Shown here piece by piece: positions 1 to 6,135 of a DNA stretch of 9,481 nucleotides. The DNA is taken from contig JAAXHV010000257.1 in assembly GCA_012270695.1 (NCBI GenBank), positions 1 through 9,481 on the forward strand, given 5' to 3'. This stretch comes from Gammaproteobacteria bacterium (GTDB lineage Bacteria > Pseudomonadota > Gammaproteobacteria > Eutrophobiales > Eutrophobiaceae). How positions within the stretch are numbered: the first letter of the stretch is position 1; each line of letters opens with the position of its first letter. Made by a program: the position numbers and the translations under genes. Below the pieces are notes generated by a model. The model ran no database searches and was not told the DNA's origin. It saw only the letters and a program-made list of their open reading frames with translations.

Positions 1-231
1 TTCCACTACGACGATCAGATGCTGTACATCGACCCGGAGGTCTGTATCGATTGCAGCGCATGCCTGCCGGAATGCCCGGTCGAGGCCATCTACGAGGAAG
101 ATGACCTGCCCGAAGACAAGTACGAGTGGATAGAAATCAACGCAGAAAGATCCAGGGAGTTGCCGGTCATCACCGATACCATGGATCCGTTGCCGGGCGC
201 GGACGAGAAGAAGGCCGCCCTGGGTTTTTAA
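1..231 (+). CDS. fdxA: FdxA-type 7Fe ferredoxin, 3' part (5' end outside window)
   Basis: The reading frame is open from base 1 to the TAA at 229-231, giving 76 visible residues; the true start lies upstream, and the ATG at base 19 is an internal methionine. The visible part carries the motif C-x2-C-x2-C-x3-C-P (VCIDCSACLPECPV), the ligand set of a [4Fe-4S] cluster. It is preceded by FHYDDQMLYIDPE, which in the Azotobacter FdI/FdxA family follows the CPV-C segment of the first cluster. The acidic tail after the cluster (EEDDLPEDKYEWIEINAERS) and the total size implied (about 107 residues in the family) also fit FdxA rather than a short 2[4Fe-4S] clostridial ferredoxin. The product would be a small soluble cytoplasmic electron carrier. 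It is probably unrelated to the catabolic genes downstream, from which a hairpin separates it. The first-cluster cysteines cannot be seen, so 7Fe rather than 8Fe is inferred from family resemblance. Confidence 0.9.
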   Translation, partial: FHYDDQMLYIDPEVCIDCSACLPECPVEAIYEEDDLPEDKYEWIEINAERSRELPVITDTMDPLPGADEKKAALGF

Positions 232-264
232 GCCACTCTCCCACCGTTCATCGCCGCGAATATT

Positions 265-284
265 CCACCGGCTGAAACCGGTGG
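265..284 (+). terminator. GC-rich hairpin after ferredoxin gene (possible terminator or REP-like palindrome)
   Basis: A perfect 7-bp inverted repeat (CCACCGG, loop CTGAAA, CCGGTGG) begins 34 bases after the ferredoxin stop. It can form a tight hairpin in RNA. It is not followed by a run of T (next bases CTGTATGTCA), so it does not meet the intrinsic-terminator pattern. It may act as a 3'-end-stabilising or Rho-assisted stop, or be one copy of a dispersed extragenic palindrome. The rest of the 129-bp gap before the permease holds only a weak promoter candidate. Confidence 0.4.
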
Positions 285-294
285 CTGTATGTCA

Positions 295-321
295 ATGACA
301 TGGATTCCCACCGAGTAACAT
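295..321 (+). promoter_or_regulatory. Weak candidate promoter for the permease gene
   Basis: ATGACA at 295-300 matches the -35 consensus at 5 of 6 positions, and TAACAT at 316-321 matches the -10 at 4 of 6. The spacer is only 15 bp, shorter than the preferred 17. Transcription from it would begin near base 328, leaving a leader of about 30 bases before the ATG at 361. This is a pattern match only. Confidence 0.2.
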
Positions 322-360
322 GGTGTTTTGAACTCATTAGTATCATTGGAATATTCGTCT

Positions 361-1653
361 ATGGGTGAACGCGACGGCATCCTTGATAATCACTCGCACG
401 AACCTGTGCCAAAGCAGGAACAGGTGAGTGGCGTCCGTATTGCCGTGATTATTATTGGTATTGCCATAACGTTACCCGCCTTTCTGTTAGGAGCGGAGGT
501 TGTGTCCTCGCTCGGCTTCGGCCCGGGCTTCCTGGCCTGTGTAATAGCCGGGGTTGTACTGACACTGATAGCAACACTGACTATGTTGGTCGGCACCCTC
601 ACACATTTGTCAACTGCTGCAATTATCAGACTGACGTTCGGTTCCACAGGGTCAAAATTTGTTAACACACTCCTGTCATCCACCTTATTCGGTTGGTATG
701 GCATCACAGCAGTCTTATTTGGTCAGGTGGCAAATCGAACGATTGAAGATGTGACACAGATAAACGTCTCTTCCATGCTCCTGATCATATCCGGTAGCGT
801 GTTGATGGTGCTGACTACGATTTTCGGCTTTCGAGCAATTGACAAGCTAAGCCGGGTAGCGGTGCCTCTTCTGGCGCTAATGCTTTTGGCCGCGCTCACA
901 CTTGTCTTTCAAGAGACGAGTTGGACTGAGCTCGCGCAACTTCGACCATTGTCCGGGCAGGGGTCGGTCTACGGCATCGGCCATGGCGCATCCCTGATCA
1001 TTGGTGGCTTTATGGTTGGTGTGACCATCACTCCTGACATGTCCCGTTTTGCGCGCCGCGCCTCTGATGCTGTCACGGGCACACTCATGAGTTATGGCAG
1101 TATGTCGCAAGTTGTGCTTTTCCTGACCGGTGTTCCCGCGTTGGTGATGGGTGAGAAGGACTTGATTATGACCATGGCCATGCTGGGGCTGGGGCTGCCT
1201 GCGCTTGCGGTCATGTTGCTTGCCACCTGGACGACAAACGTCAACAACCTGTATTCAGCATCACTAAGCCTTGCGCAAGTTCTGCCACGACGCTGGCCTG
1301 ACTGGTTGACCACTGTTTTTGCCGGCATTGCAGGAACTGTGTTGGCAATCATCATTGGCAGGGAGCATTTTGTCGATTTTCTGACTTTCCTCTCCATCGC
1401 AATCCCGCCGATTGCCGGGATCTATATCACTGATTTTTTTCTCCTGCGGCGCTTAACCATACATCCGTCTACGCAGGATAGCATCCCAAGCTGGAATCGG
1501 GCCGCCTTTATAGCCTGGCTGATGGCTGGTTGTTTCGGAGCCTACGAGGTCCTTAACAAGTCTTCAGTGACTGGCGTACAAGCGCTCGATACCGTGATTA
1601 CCGCAGCAATACTCTTTTACCTGTTCAGTCGACTGACAAACGGTTCAAGATAA
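361..1653 (+). CDS. NCS1-family permease (cytosine permease/CodB-like; nucleobase, allantoin or hydantoin type)
   Basis: Predicted inner-membrane secondary transporter of the nucleobase:cation symporter-1 family, which takes up cytosine, allantoin or hydantoins with H+ or Na+. The 430-residue length matches CodB-type members. Almost the whole protein is hydrophobic segments consistent with the family's 12 helices. It starts with a charged hydrophilic stretch of about 22 residues, then VSGVRIAVIIIGIAITLP. Two family landmarks are visible: G-W-Y-G at about residues 111-114 in helix 3, where NCS1 proteins place an aromatic near the substrate, and T-P-D-M-S-R-F-A-R at 224-232 after helix 6, the family's PD-x-SR signature. 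In-frame TTG codons at 328 and 346 could extend the protein by up to 11 residues; I chose ATG 361 because the extension has no clear ribosome site and adds nothing conserved. No strong Shine-Dalgarno sequence precedes 361 either. The gene is convergent with the LAL regulator. Substrate cannot be read from sequence; hydantoin-like rings are suggested only by the HyuA/DUF917 operon nearby. Confidence 0.85.
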   Translation: MGERDGILDNHSHEPVPKQEQVSGVRIAVIIIGIAITLPAFLLGAEVVSSLGFGPGFLACVIAGVVLTLIATLTMLVGTLTHLSTAAIIRLTFGSTGSKFVNTLLSSTLFGWYGITAVLFGQVANRTIEDVTQINVSSMLLIISGSVLMVLTTIFGFRAIDKLSRVAVPLLALMLLAALTLVFQETSWTELAQLRPLSGQGSVYGIGHGASLIIGGFMVGVTITPDMSRFARRASDAVTGTLMSYGSMSQVVLFLTGVPALVMGEKDLIMTMAMLGLGLPALAVMLLATWTTNVNNLYSASLSLAQVLPRRWPDWLTTVFAGIAGTVLAIIIGREHFVDFLTFLSIAIPPIAGIYITDFFLLRRLTIHPSTQDSIPSWNRAAFIAWLMAGCFGAYEVLNKSSVTGVQALDTVITAAILFYLFSRLTNGSR

Positions 1654-1655
1654 GT

Positions 1656-1684
1656 TAAGGAAGCTCTGGTCAAGCCCTTCCTTA
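1656..1684. terminator. Inverted repeat between convergent genes, possible bidirectional terminator
   Basis: TAAGGAAG (1656-1663) and CTTCCTTA (1677-1684) form a perfect 8-bp inverted repeat around a 13-base loop in the 28-bp gap between the permease and regulator stop codons. The regulator's own TAA stop lies inside the right arm. Neither strand shows a strong T tract after the stem, so termination efficiency is uncertain. The position between tail-to-tail genes is what supports a terminator role. Confidence 0.45.
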
Positions 1685-4432
1685 CAGTTGGTACTCCCAG
1701 GTTATTCGTGCCAGTGTCTTCCTGTCTTTTACGCCAAGTTTTGAAAAAATATTCTTCAAATGAAATTTCACTGTATTCTCCGAGCAATCACAGTATCGGG
1801 CGATTTCTTTATTTGAACAGCCTTCGTAAACATATTTTACAACCTCTTTTTCCCTGGGTGTAAGCAGGTCGGGGGGGTAGTTATCGCGAGCTTTGTTTTC
1901 CTGGCTGATTATATTTATCAGCTCTACAAGAAAAGACCGTTTAAGGCGGTTAATTGGAAACAACTGGTGGTTGGAAAGCGCCAGTTCCAGCATTTGCTGT
2001 TGGGCATTTCCGTATTCGAGAAATGGCCTTTTGAAACCCTCGAAAATCGCATGTGATACTGCTTCATTCAACTTGGTCAGCGCTTGTTTATGTTTTCCAA
2101 GTCGAAAATACGCCAACGCGATCAGGATGTATAATGAAATCAGGCTGCGTCTGCAGTTATTACGTCTGGCAGTTATTGACAAGTTGTTCATGATTTTGAT
2201 CGCATCATACGCATTGCCACTTTCTATCAGGTAATAAGAGGTAGTTAAGCCGGCCTCTTCCCTGATTCGGTAATTCGCAAATTCCTTTCCTGTGGTATTT
2301 TGTATGAGCTTTTCAAATTGCAGACGCTTAATCATCCAGTTTGCCTTCAGCAATCTGCCTTTTTTAATCATAAGCCGGATATACTGATTTACGGCAAGGA
2401 GGCGAAGACGTTGAATATTGCGACGTTTACCGGTGTATGACGCCTTGAGCAATATCTTCCCTGCACCATTACTTTTTCCCGGGATACAAGCAATCTTTGC
2501 GGCGGTAAAATAAGCAGAAATATAGACATCAAACCAGGCTTCTGTTTGCTCTATCCTCGGAAAGGCATTTTCCAGGTATGCTTGTGCCTGTTTGATCTCA
2601 TTTTTCTCATATAAACTTTCCGCCAAGTGTGCCGAAGCAATAGCGGCCATGTCGCTGTCAATCCCAAAATTATCAACGGCCAGTTGAAAACCTTCATGAT
2701 AGAGTTGCTCTGCATCACGCAGCCGCCCTTGAGCTAAACAGATTTTACCCAAATGGAAATAAAGATAATTCTCACCGTAAATGGAACGCAACTCCTTACG
2801 ATGAAAAATTGCTTCTTCACCAGCCTTATAGGCTTTCTCAAAGTTAACGCTGTCAAAATAGCCATAGCTGAGATAATTCAATAAACTGGCCCGCAGGAAA
2901 TGTTCCTCTTTTGCAAGCCCTTCCAGGACAGTCTCGATCCTGGAGAGGTACTGTGGTGTCTGCGGCCTGTCTTCCAGCGCGCCCAGAAAAAAATCGATTG
3001 TTTTCGCTTCAACAGTAAAGGAAGAAGGTAGAGGTTTACCATCTAAAACAGTAAAGTTGAGTGTGTTCTCCTGAAATTCACTATATTTTTCCAGCGCCTC
3101 GGTTACATTGCCGGCTTTCGCTGTGAGCATAATGTATCCCAGGTAGGTACTTGGATAATGTTGAATCGTCTCCAGCGGCAAATGATCAAGCGTAGATACA
3201 AATGTTGCAATTCTGCCATCCAAAACGAAATGCCAGCCGCCACTTCGCTCAATAACTGATGCTATAAATTCCGGCGCGTTGCTGCTGATGGCATATTTTA
3301 AAGCTTCCGTGGCGTTGCCGGCTGCCAGATAGCATTCAGATGCGAGTTTATATAAGGTCTGCTTCTCAAAACTACCCTTCTTATGAAATCGGTCCTGAAG
3401 AAATTCCGCGAGCAAATAGTGGTATCGGTAACAAGCGCCTGTTTCATCCACGGGAATAATCAAGTCGTACTGAAACAGCTCTTCCAGCACGCGCCAGCCG
3501 TCTGTTAATTCGCAAACTGCATTAATGATTTCGTCATCGAACTGATTAATTATCGATGTCTTTACCATAACGTCCCGCAATCTTTCAGGCAGACGATTAA
3601 ATATCTCCGTCATGATAAACAGGGTGAAATCTGTTGACTGATGAAGCAAACCGGCTAACTCGATTTCAGTATCTTTCTCCAGCCAGGTTCTGGTAAATTC
3701 AATAGCTGCCGCCCAACCTTCTGTTTTTTCATACAACAAACTGACGAATTCGTCGGTAATGTTGTTTTGTTTGGATAAGCTGAGAAAATAACGCGTTTCA
3801 GCTTGCGTTAGTGCAAGATCGAATGCCGTTAACTCAAAAAAGGACCCGGATATTTGTATACGGCCTTTTAAAGAGGTCGGAAACTCGCGGCTGGCAATGA
3901 TGAAGCGGGTATTATCGAGCGTTAATTCAATTAATTTTCTGATGAGTTGTTGCGTGTTTCCCGCACAGATCAGGTGATAATCATCAAGAAAAATGTAAAC
4001 CGGGGTTTTGAAACCTGTCATGCAATTCACGGTAAGGTTAAACGCGTCTTTTTCCTCAAAACCGTGAAAGCCATCCAACGCTGATTCCAGAATATCCCCT
4101 GGGATGAAATCTGTGGAATCAAGTGAAGCAATCAGGTATGCCAGAAGTTGCACCGGGTCATCGTCAGTATCATCCAGAGTAAGCCAGCTACAGGGTTTGA
4201 GTTGTGACTTTAACCACTCATGATATTGCGTGAGCAAAACGGTTTTGCCGAAACCCGCAGGCGCATGGATGGTGATCAAGTGAGTGTCCTTATGCTGTTT
4301 GAGCCTTGCTAACAGCCCCTCACGCTTAATCGATGAGCCCGCGTGCCGGAGAGGCCGCATCCTGTTCATGACCAGACGCCTGCTATAGGTTGTCATCTTC
4401 GCGTGCTGGTAAATCTGCTGTGTCCTGGTCAA
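1682..4432 (-). CDS. MalT-like LuxR-family transcriptional regulator (LAL: large ATP-binding regulator)
   Basis: A 916-residue signal-transduction ATPase/activator, close in size and order to MalT (about 900). Residues 57-64 are the Walker A motif APAGFGKT. Residues 145-153 (VYIFLDDYH) hold the Walker B acidic pair D150-D151, followed by the sensor-like IIASREFP (179-185) and a T-E-G-W-A-A-A-I segment near 237-244, all typical of this STAND-type group. The centre and C-terminal half (about 370-800) is helical with TPR-like repeats, for example YLYFHLGKICLAQGRLRDAEQLY, where MalT relatives bind inducer and partners. Residues 856-916 form a LuxR-type helix-turn-helix (LTPREKEVV, SNKEIA, ENTVKFHLKNIFSKLGV). 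Start: TTG at 4432 is preceded by AGGTGA six bases upstream; the internal ATG at 4396 lacks such a site. In this family ATP and an inducer drive oligomerisation and activation of target promoters. It is divergent from the hyuA operon, its likely target. The gene is visibly more AT-rich than its neighbours, and its HTH has an unusual three-cysteine cluster (C872, C881, C883). Confidence 0.9.
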   Translation of the reverse strand: MTRTQQIYQHAKMTTYSRRLVMNRMRPLRHAGSSIKREGLLARLKQHKDTHLITIHAPAGFGKTVLLTQYHEWLKSQLKPCSWLTLDDTDDDPVQLLAYLIASLDSTDFIPGDILESALDGFHGFEEKDAFNLTVNCMTGFKTPVYIFLDDYHLICAGNTQQLIRKLIELTLDNTRFIIASREFPTSLKGRIQISGSFFELTAFDLALTQAETRYFLSLSKQNNITDEFVSLLYEKTEGWAAAIEFTRTWLEKDTEIELAGLLHQSTDFTLFIMTEIFNRLPERLRDVMVKTSIINQFDDEIINAVCELTDGWRVLEELFQYDLIIPVDETGACYRYHYLLAEFLQDRFHKKGSFEKQTLYKLASECYLAAGNATEALKYAISSNAPEFIASVIERSGGWHFVLDGRIATFVSTLDHLPLETIQHYPSTYLGYIMLTAKAGNVTEALEKYSEFQENTLNFTVLDGKPLPSSFTVEAKTIDFFLGALEDRPQTPQYLSRIETVLEGLAKEEHFLRASLLNYLSYGYFDSVNFEKAYKAGEEAIFHRKELRSIYGENYLYFHLGKICLAQGRLRDAEQLYHEGFQLAVDNFGIDSDMAAIASAHLAESLYEKNEIKQAQAYLENAFPRIEQTEAWFDVYISAYFTAAKIACIPGKSNGAGKILLKASYTGKRRNIQRLRLLAVNQYIRLMIKKGRLLKANWMIKRLQFEKLIQNTTGKEFANYRIREEAGLTTSYYLIESGNAYDAIKIMNNLSITARRNNCRRSLISLYILIALAYFRLGKHKQALTKLNEAVSHAIFEGFKRPFLEYGNAQQQMLELALSNHQLFPINRLKRSFLVELINIISQENKARDNYPPDLLTPREKEVVKYVYEGCSNKEIARYCDCSENTVKFHLKNIFSKLGVKDRKTLARITWEYQL

Positions 4433-4438
4433 TGGATA

Positions 4439-4444
4439 TCACCT
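4439..4444 (-). promoter_or_regulatory. Ribosome binding site deciding the TTG start of the LAL regulator
   Basis: Read on the minus strand, AGGTGA lies six bases before the TTG at 4432-4430. It is a good Shine-Dalgarno match at good spacing. No comparable site precedes the in-frame ATG codons at 4396 or further in, so the non-ATG start is preferred. Confidence 0.6.
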
Positions 4445-4450
4445 GATCAG
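4443..4450. repeat. 8-bp palindrome CTGATCAG in regulator leader
   Basis: CTGATCAG is a perfect self-complementary octamer between the predicted transcription start and the start codon of the LAL gene, overlapping its ribosome site. An 8-bp palindrome can arise by chance, so function is uncertain; it contains the Dam-type GATC sequence. Confidence 0.3.
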
Positions 4451-4454
4451 TCTG

Positions 4455-4484
4455 ACCTACCCAATTATAACAATATACCTACCC
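4455..4484 (-). promoter_or_regulatory. Direct repeat GGGTAGGT x2 around the LAL promoter (candidate MalT-box-like operator)
   Basis: On the minus strand GGGTAGGT occurs at 4484-4477 and again at 4462-4455, exactly 22 bp apart, about two turns of the helix, so both face the same side of the DNA. One copy sits just upstream of the regulator's -10 hexamer and the other just downstream, across the predicted transcription start. The repeat loosely resembles the G-rich MalT box (GGGGA-K-GAGG as I recall it). This suggests autoregulation by the LAL protein, but binding is inferred from position and repetition only. Confidence 0.4.
4464..4472 (-). promoter_or_regulatory. Extended -10 promoter of the LAL regulator gene
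   Basis: On the minus strand the sequence TGTTATAAT is a perfect TATAAT hexamer with the extended -10 TGn motif. The -35 region is weak (ATGCAA after a 17-base spacer, 3 of 6 matches), as is usual for extended -10 promoters. Transcription would start near 4457, giving a leader of about 25 bases to the TTG codon, which agrees with that start choice. Confidence 0.6.
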
Positions 4485-4527
4485 GTTTGCATTTTTTCAG
4501 TCCACCAAAAAGTCTCAAAGCTACACT

Positions 4528-4555
4528 GATTATTCATTGACTAACAAGAATAATC
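4528..4555. promoter_or_regulatory. Inverted repeat GATTATTC-N12-GAATAATC, candidate operator of the hyuA operon
   Basis: GATTATTC (4528-4535) and GAATAATC (4548-4555) are perfect reverse complements with 12 bases between, so the half-site centres are 20 bp apart, two helical turns. The repeat overlaps both promoter candidates for the operon and ends 38 bases before the hyuA ATG. This geometry is typical of a dimeric regulator's operator. A hairpin in a leader RNA is the alternative if transcription starts further upstream. Confidence 0.45.
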
Positions 4556-4564
4556 TTTTAGTTT
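4537..4564 (+). promoter_or_regulatory. Candidate promoter of the hyuA-DUF917-receptor operon
   Basis: TTGACT at 4537-4542 matches the -35 consensus at 5 of 6 positions, with a weak -10 TAGTTT at 4559-4564 after a 16-bp spacer. An alternative -10, AATAAT at 4549-4554 (5 of 6), has only a poor -35 (CTGATT, 4526-4531). A weak core promoter overlapped by an inverted repeat fits an activator- or repressor-controlled gene. Which pair is used cannot be decided by reading. Confidence 0.35.
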
Positions 4565-4593
4565 TCCAATAGGTTACACAGAAGAGCTTGATG

Positions 4594-6135
4594 ATGAGAA
4601 TTGGAGTTGATGTCGGAGGAACCAATACCGATGCCGTGCTGATGGAGGGGCATGTTTTAAAGACAAGCTGTAAAACACCTACCAGCCCGGATATCAGCGG
4701 CGGCATCATCGATGCCATCACAAGTGTATTGAGGTCCTCAGGAGCATCGTCGGAACAGATCAAGGCGGTGATGATCGGCACCACCCAGTTTACCAATGCC
4801 TTTATCGAGCGCCGGGGTTTATTGCCTGTCGGCGTAATACGTCTTGCCCTGCCGGCAGCTCGTGGCGCCCCGCCGATGACAGATTGGCCGCCAGATATCG
4901 TCGATATCATAGGCAAACACAGTTATATGGTGAAGGGCGGCTACGAATTTGATGGCAGGGAAATATCCCCCTTGGATGAGAAAGCTGTGGCACGGGCCGC
5001 CAAGGAACTCAGGCAACGCGGGATACGGGCGGTTGCCGTCAGCGGCGTATTTTCCTCGATCAAAGCGGACATGGAAGAGCGGGCCGCGGAGATTGTCCAA
5101 GAGGAGATAGCTGATGCATTAATCACACTGTCCTCGCGCATTGGCCGGATTGGCTTATTGGAGCGGGAAAACGCCGCAATCATGAATGCCGCTTTGAGAG
5201 ACCTGTCGACGCGAGTCGTTTCCTCCTTCAAGGAAGCACTATCCAGATTACAAGTCAACGCACCGTTATATATAAGTCAGAACGACGGCACCTTGATGAA
5301 TGCCGAATTTGTTGAAAAATATCCGATACTGACCTTTGCTTCAGGTCCCACCAACAGCATGCGCGGCGCGGCCAGTCTATCCGGTGTACATGACGCCTTG
5401 GTGGCCGATATTGGAGGGACAACCACAGATATCGGTATGTTGGTGAAAGGTTTCCCGCGAGAATCTACCCTGGAGGTGGATATAGGAGGGATACGCACCA
5501 ATTTCCGTATGCCCGATATCGTTTCAATCGGTTTAGGCGGCGGGAGCCTGGTTTCAAGAAGCAACCCCTGCCAGATTGGCCCCCGTTCAGTGGGGAACCG
5601 CCTCACTCAGGCCGCGCTGGTATTTGGTGGCGATACGCTTACTGTGACTGACGTTGCAGTGGCTGCCGGGTCTATTGCTATTGGACAACAAAAAAAGGTT
5701 GCTCATTTACCGCATCGTTTGGTCGACTCAGCCATCGCTCGACTTCATTCCATGCTTGCAGAAGGCATTGACCGTATCAAAGTCAACGCTGAGCCGCTGC
5801 CACTGATATTGGTAGGCGGTGGCGCAACATTGCTCAACTGGCACATTAATGGAACGTCCGAGGGAATCGTTCCTGAACAGGCTGGTGTCGCGAATGCCAT
5901 TGGCGCTTCAATCGCCCAGGTTGGGGGAGAAATTGAGAAGATTTATTCATACCAAAAGCTGGGGCGCGAGGAGGCGCTTGACGATGCAAAACGTCAGGCC
6001 GTCAAAACAGCCGTAGAAGCCGGCGCCAGGGAGGACACCGTTGAGATAATCGATTTTGAGGAAGTGCCCTTGGCTTATGTGCCCGGCAATACGGTGCGTT
6101 TGAGAGCCAAGGCAGCAGGAGAGTTGGCGCTGTGA
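4594..6135 (+). CDS. Short HyuA-type hydantoinase/oxoprolinase-family protein
   Basis: Cytoplasmic member of the HyuA/5-oxoprolinase A family, whose members use an ATPase fold to activate cyclic amides such as hydantoins, 5-oxoproline or caprolactam. The N-terminus MRIGVDVGGTNTDAV (residues 1-15) is the first phosphate loop. A second, VADIGGTTTDIGML, lies at residues 270-283, and a G-G-G-A segment at 408-411 closes the actin-like nucleotide fold. N-methylhydantoinase A proteins are usually near 700 residues; at 513 this one lacks their C-terminal domain, a short form often found beside DUF917 proteins. No HyuB subunit is present in the window. ATG codons at 4591 and 4594 and TTG at 4588 are adjacent; I chose 4594 because GAAGAG at 4581-4586 is then seven bases away and the product begins at the conserved MRIGVD. 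The stop overlaps the next start by 4 bp (GTGA), so the two proteins are probably made together and may form a complex. Substrate unknown. Confidence 0.88.
   Translation: MRIGVDVGGTNTDAVLMEGHVLKTSCKTPTSPDISGGIIDAITSVLRSSGASSEQIKAVMIGTTQFTNAFIERRGLLPVGVIRLALPAARGAPPMTDWPPDIVDIIGKHSYMVKGGYEFDGREISPLDEKAVARAAKELRQRGIRAVAVSGVFSSIKADMEERAAEIVQEEIADALITLSSRIGRIGLLERENAAIMNAALRDLSTRVVSSFKEALSRLQVNAPLYISQNDGTLMNAEFVEKYPILTFASGPTNSMRGAASLSGVHDALVADIGGTTTDIGMLVKGFPRESTLEVDIGGIRTNFRMPDIVSIGLGGGSLVSRSNPCQIGPRSVGNRLTQAALVFGGDTLTVTDVAVAAGSIAIGQQKKVAHLPHRLVDSAIARLHSMLAEGIDRIKVNAEPLPLILVGGGATLLNWHINGTSEGIVPEQAGVANAIGASIAQVGGEIEKIYSYQKLGREEALDDAKRQAVKTAVEAGAREDTVEIIDFEEVPLAYVPGNTVRLRAKAAGELAL
6117..6121 (+). 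promoter_or_regulatory. Ribosome binding site for the GTG start of the DUF917 gene
   Basis: AGGAG inside the end of hyuA lies ten bases before the GTG at 6132. Together with the GTGA stop/start overlap it supports this non-ATG start and translational coupling. Confidence 0.55.

Noticed and set aside
19..231. A separate 70-residue small protein starting at the ATG at base 19
   Set aside because: The frame is open to base 1, and the upstream residues FHYDDQ match the FdxA family, so this is the tail of a longer ferredoxin.
265..284. Intrinsic terminator of the ferredoxin gene
   Set aside because: The stem is convincing, but the following bases are not T-rich, so I list it only as a possible terminator or extragenic palindrome.
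1434..1440. T7 run inside the permease as a slippage site or terminator
   Set aside because: It encodes part of a conserved hydrophobic helix, has no preceding stem, and is of ordinary length for such codons.
4343..4540. A 65-codon plus-strand reading frame across the regulator start and the control region
   Set aside because: It lies antisense to the LAL 5' end, has no recognisable motif and covers the promoter elements; it is a shadow frame.
4819..5606. Several minus-strand frames of 90-110 codons inside hyuA
   Set aside because: They are antisense to a well-supported family protein, have no ribosome sites or motifs, and look like codon-bias shadows.
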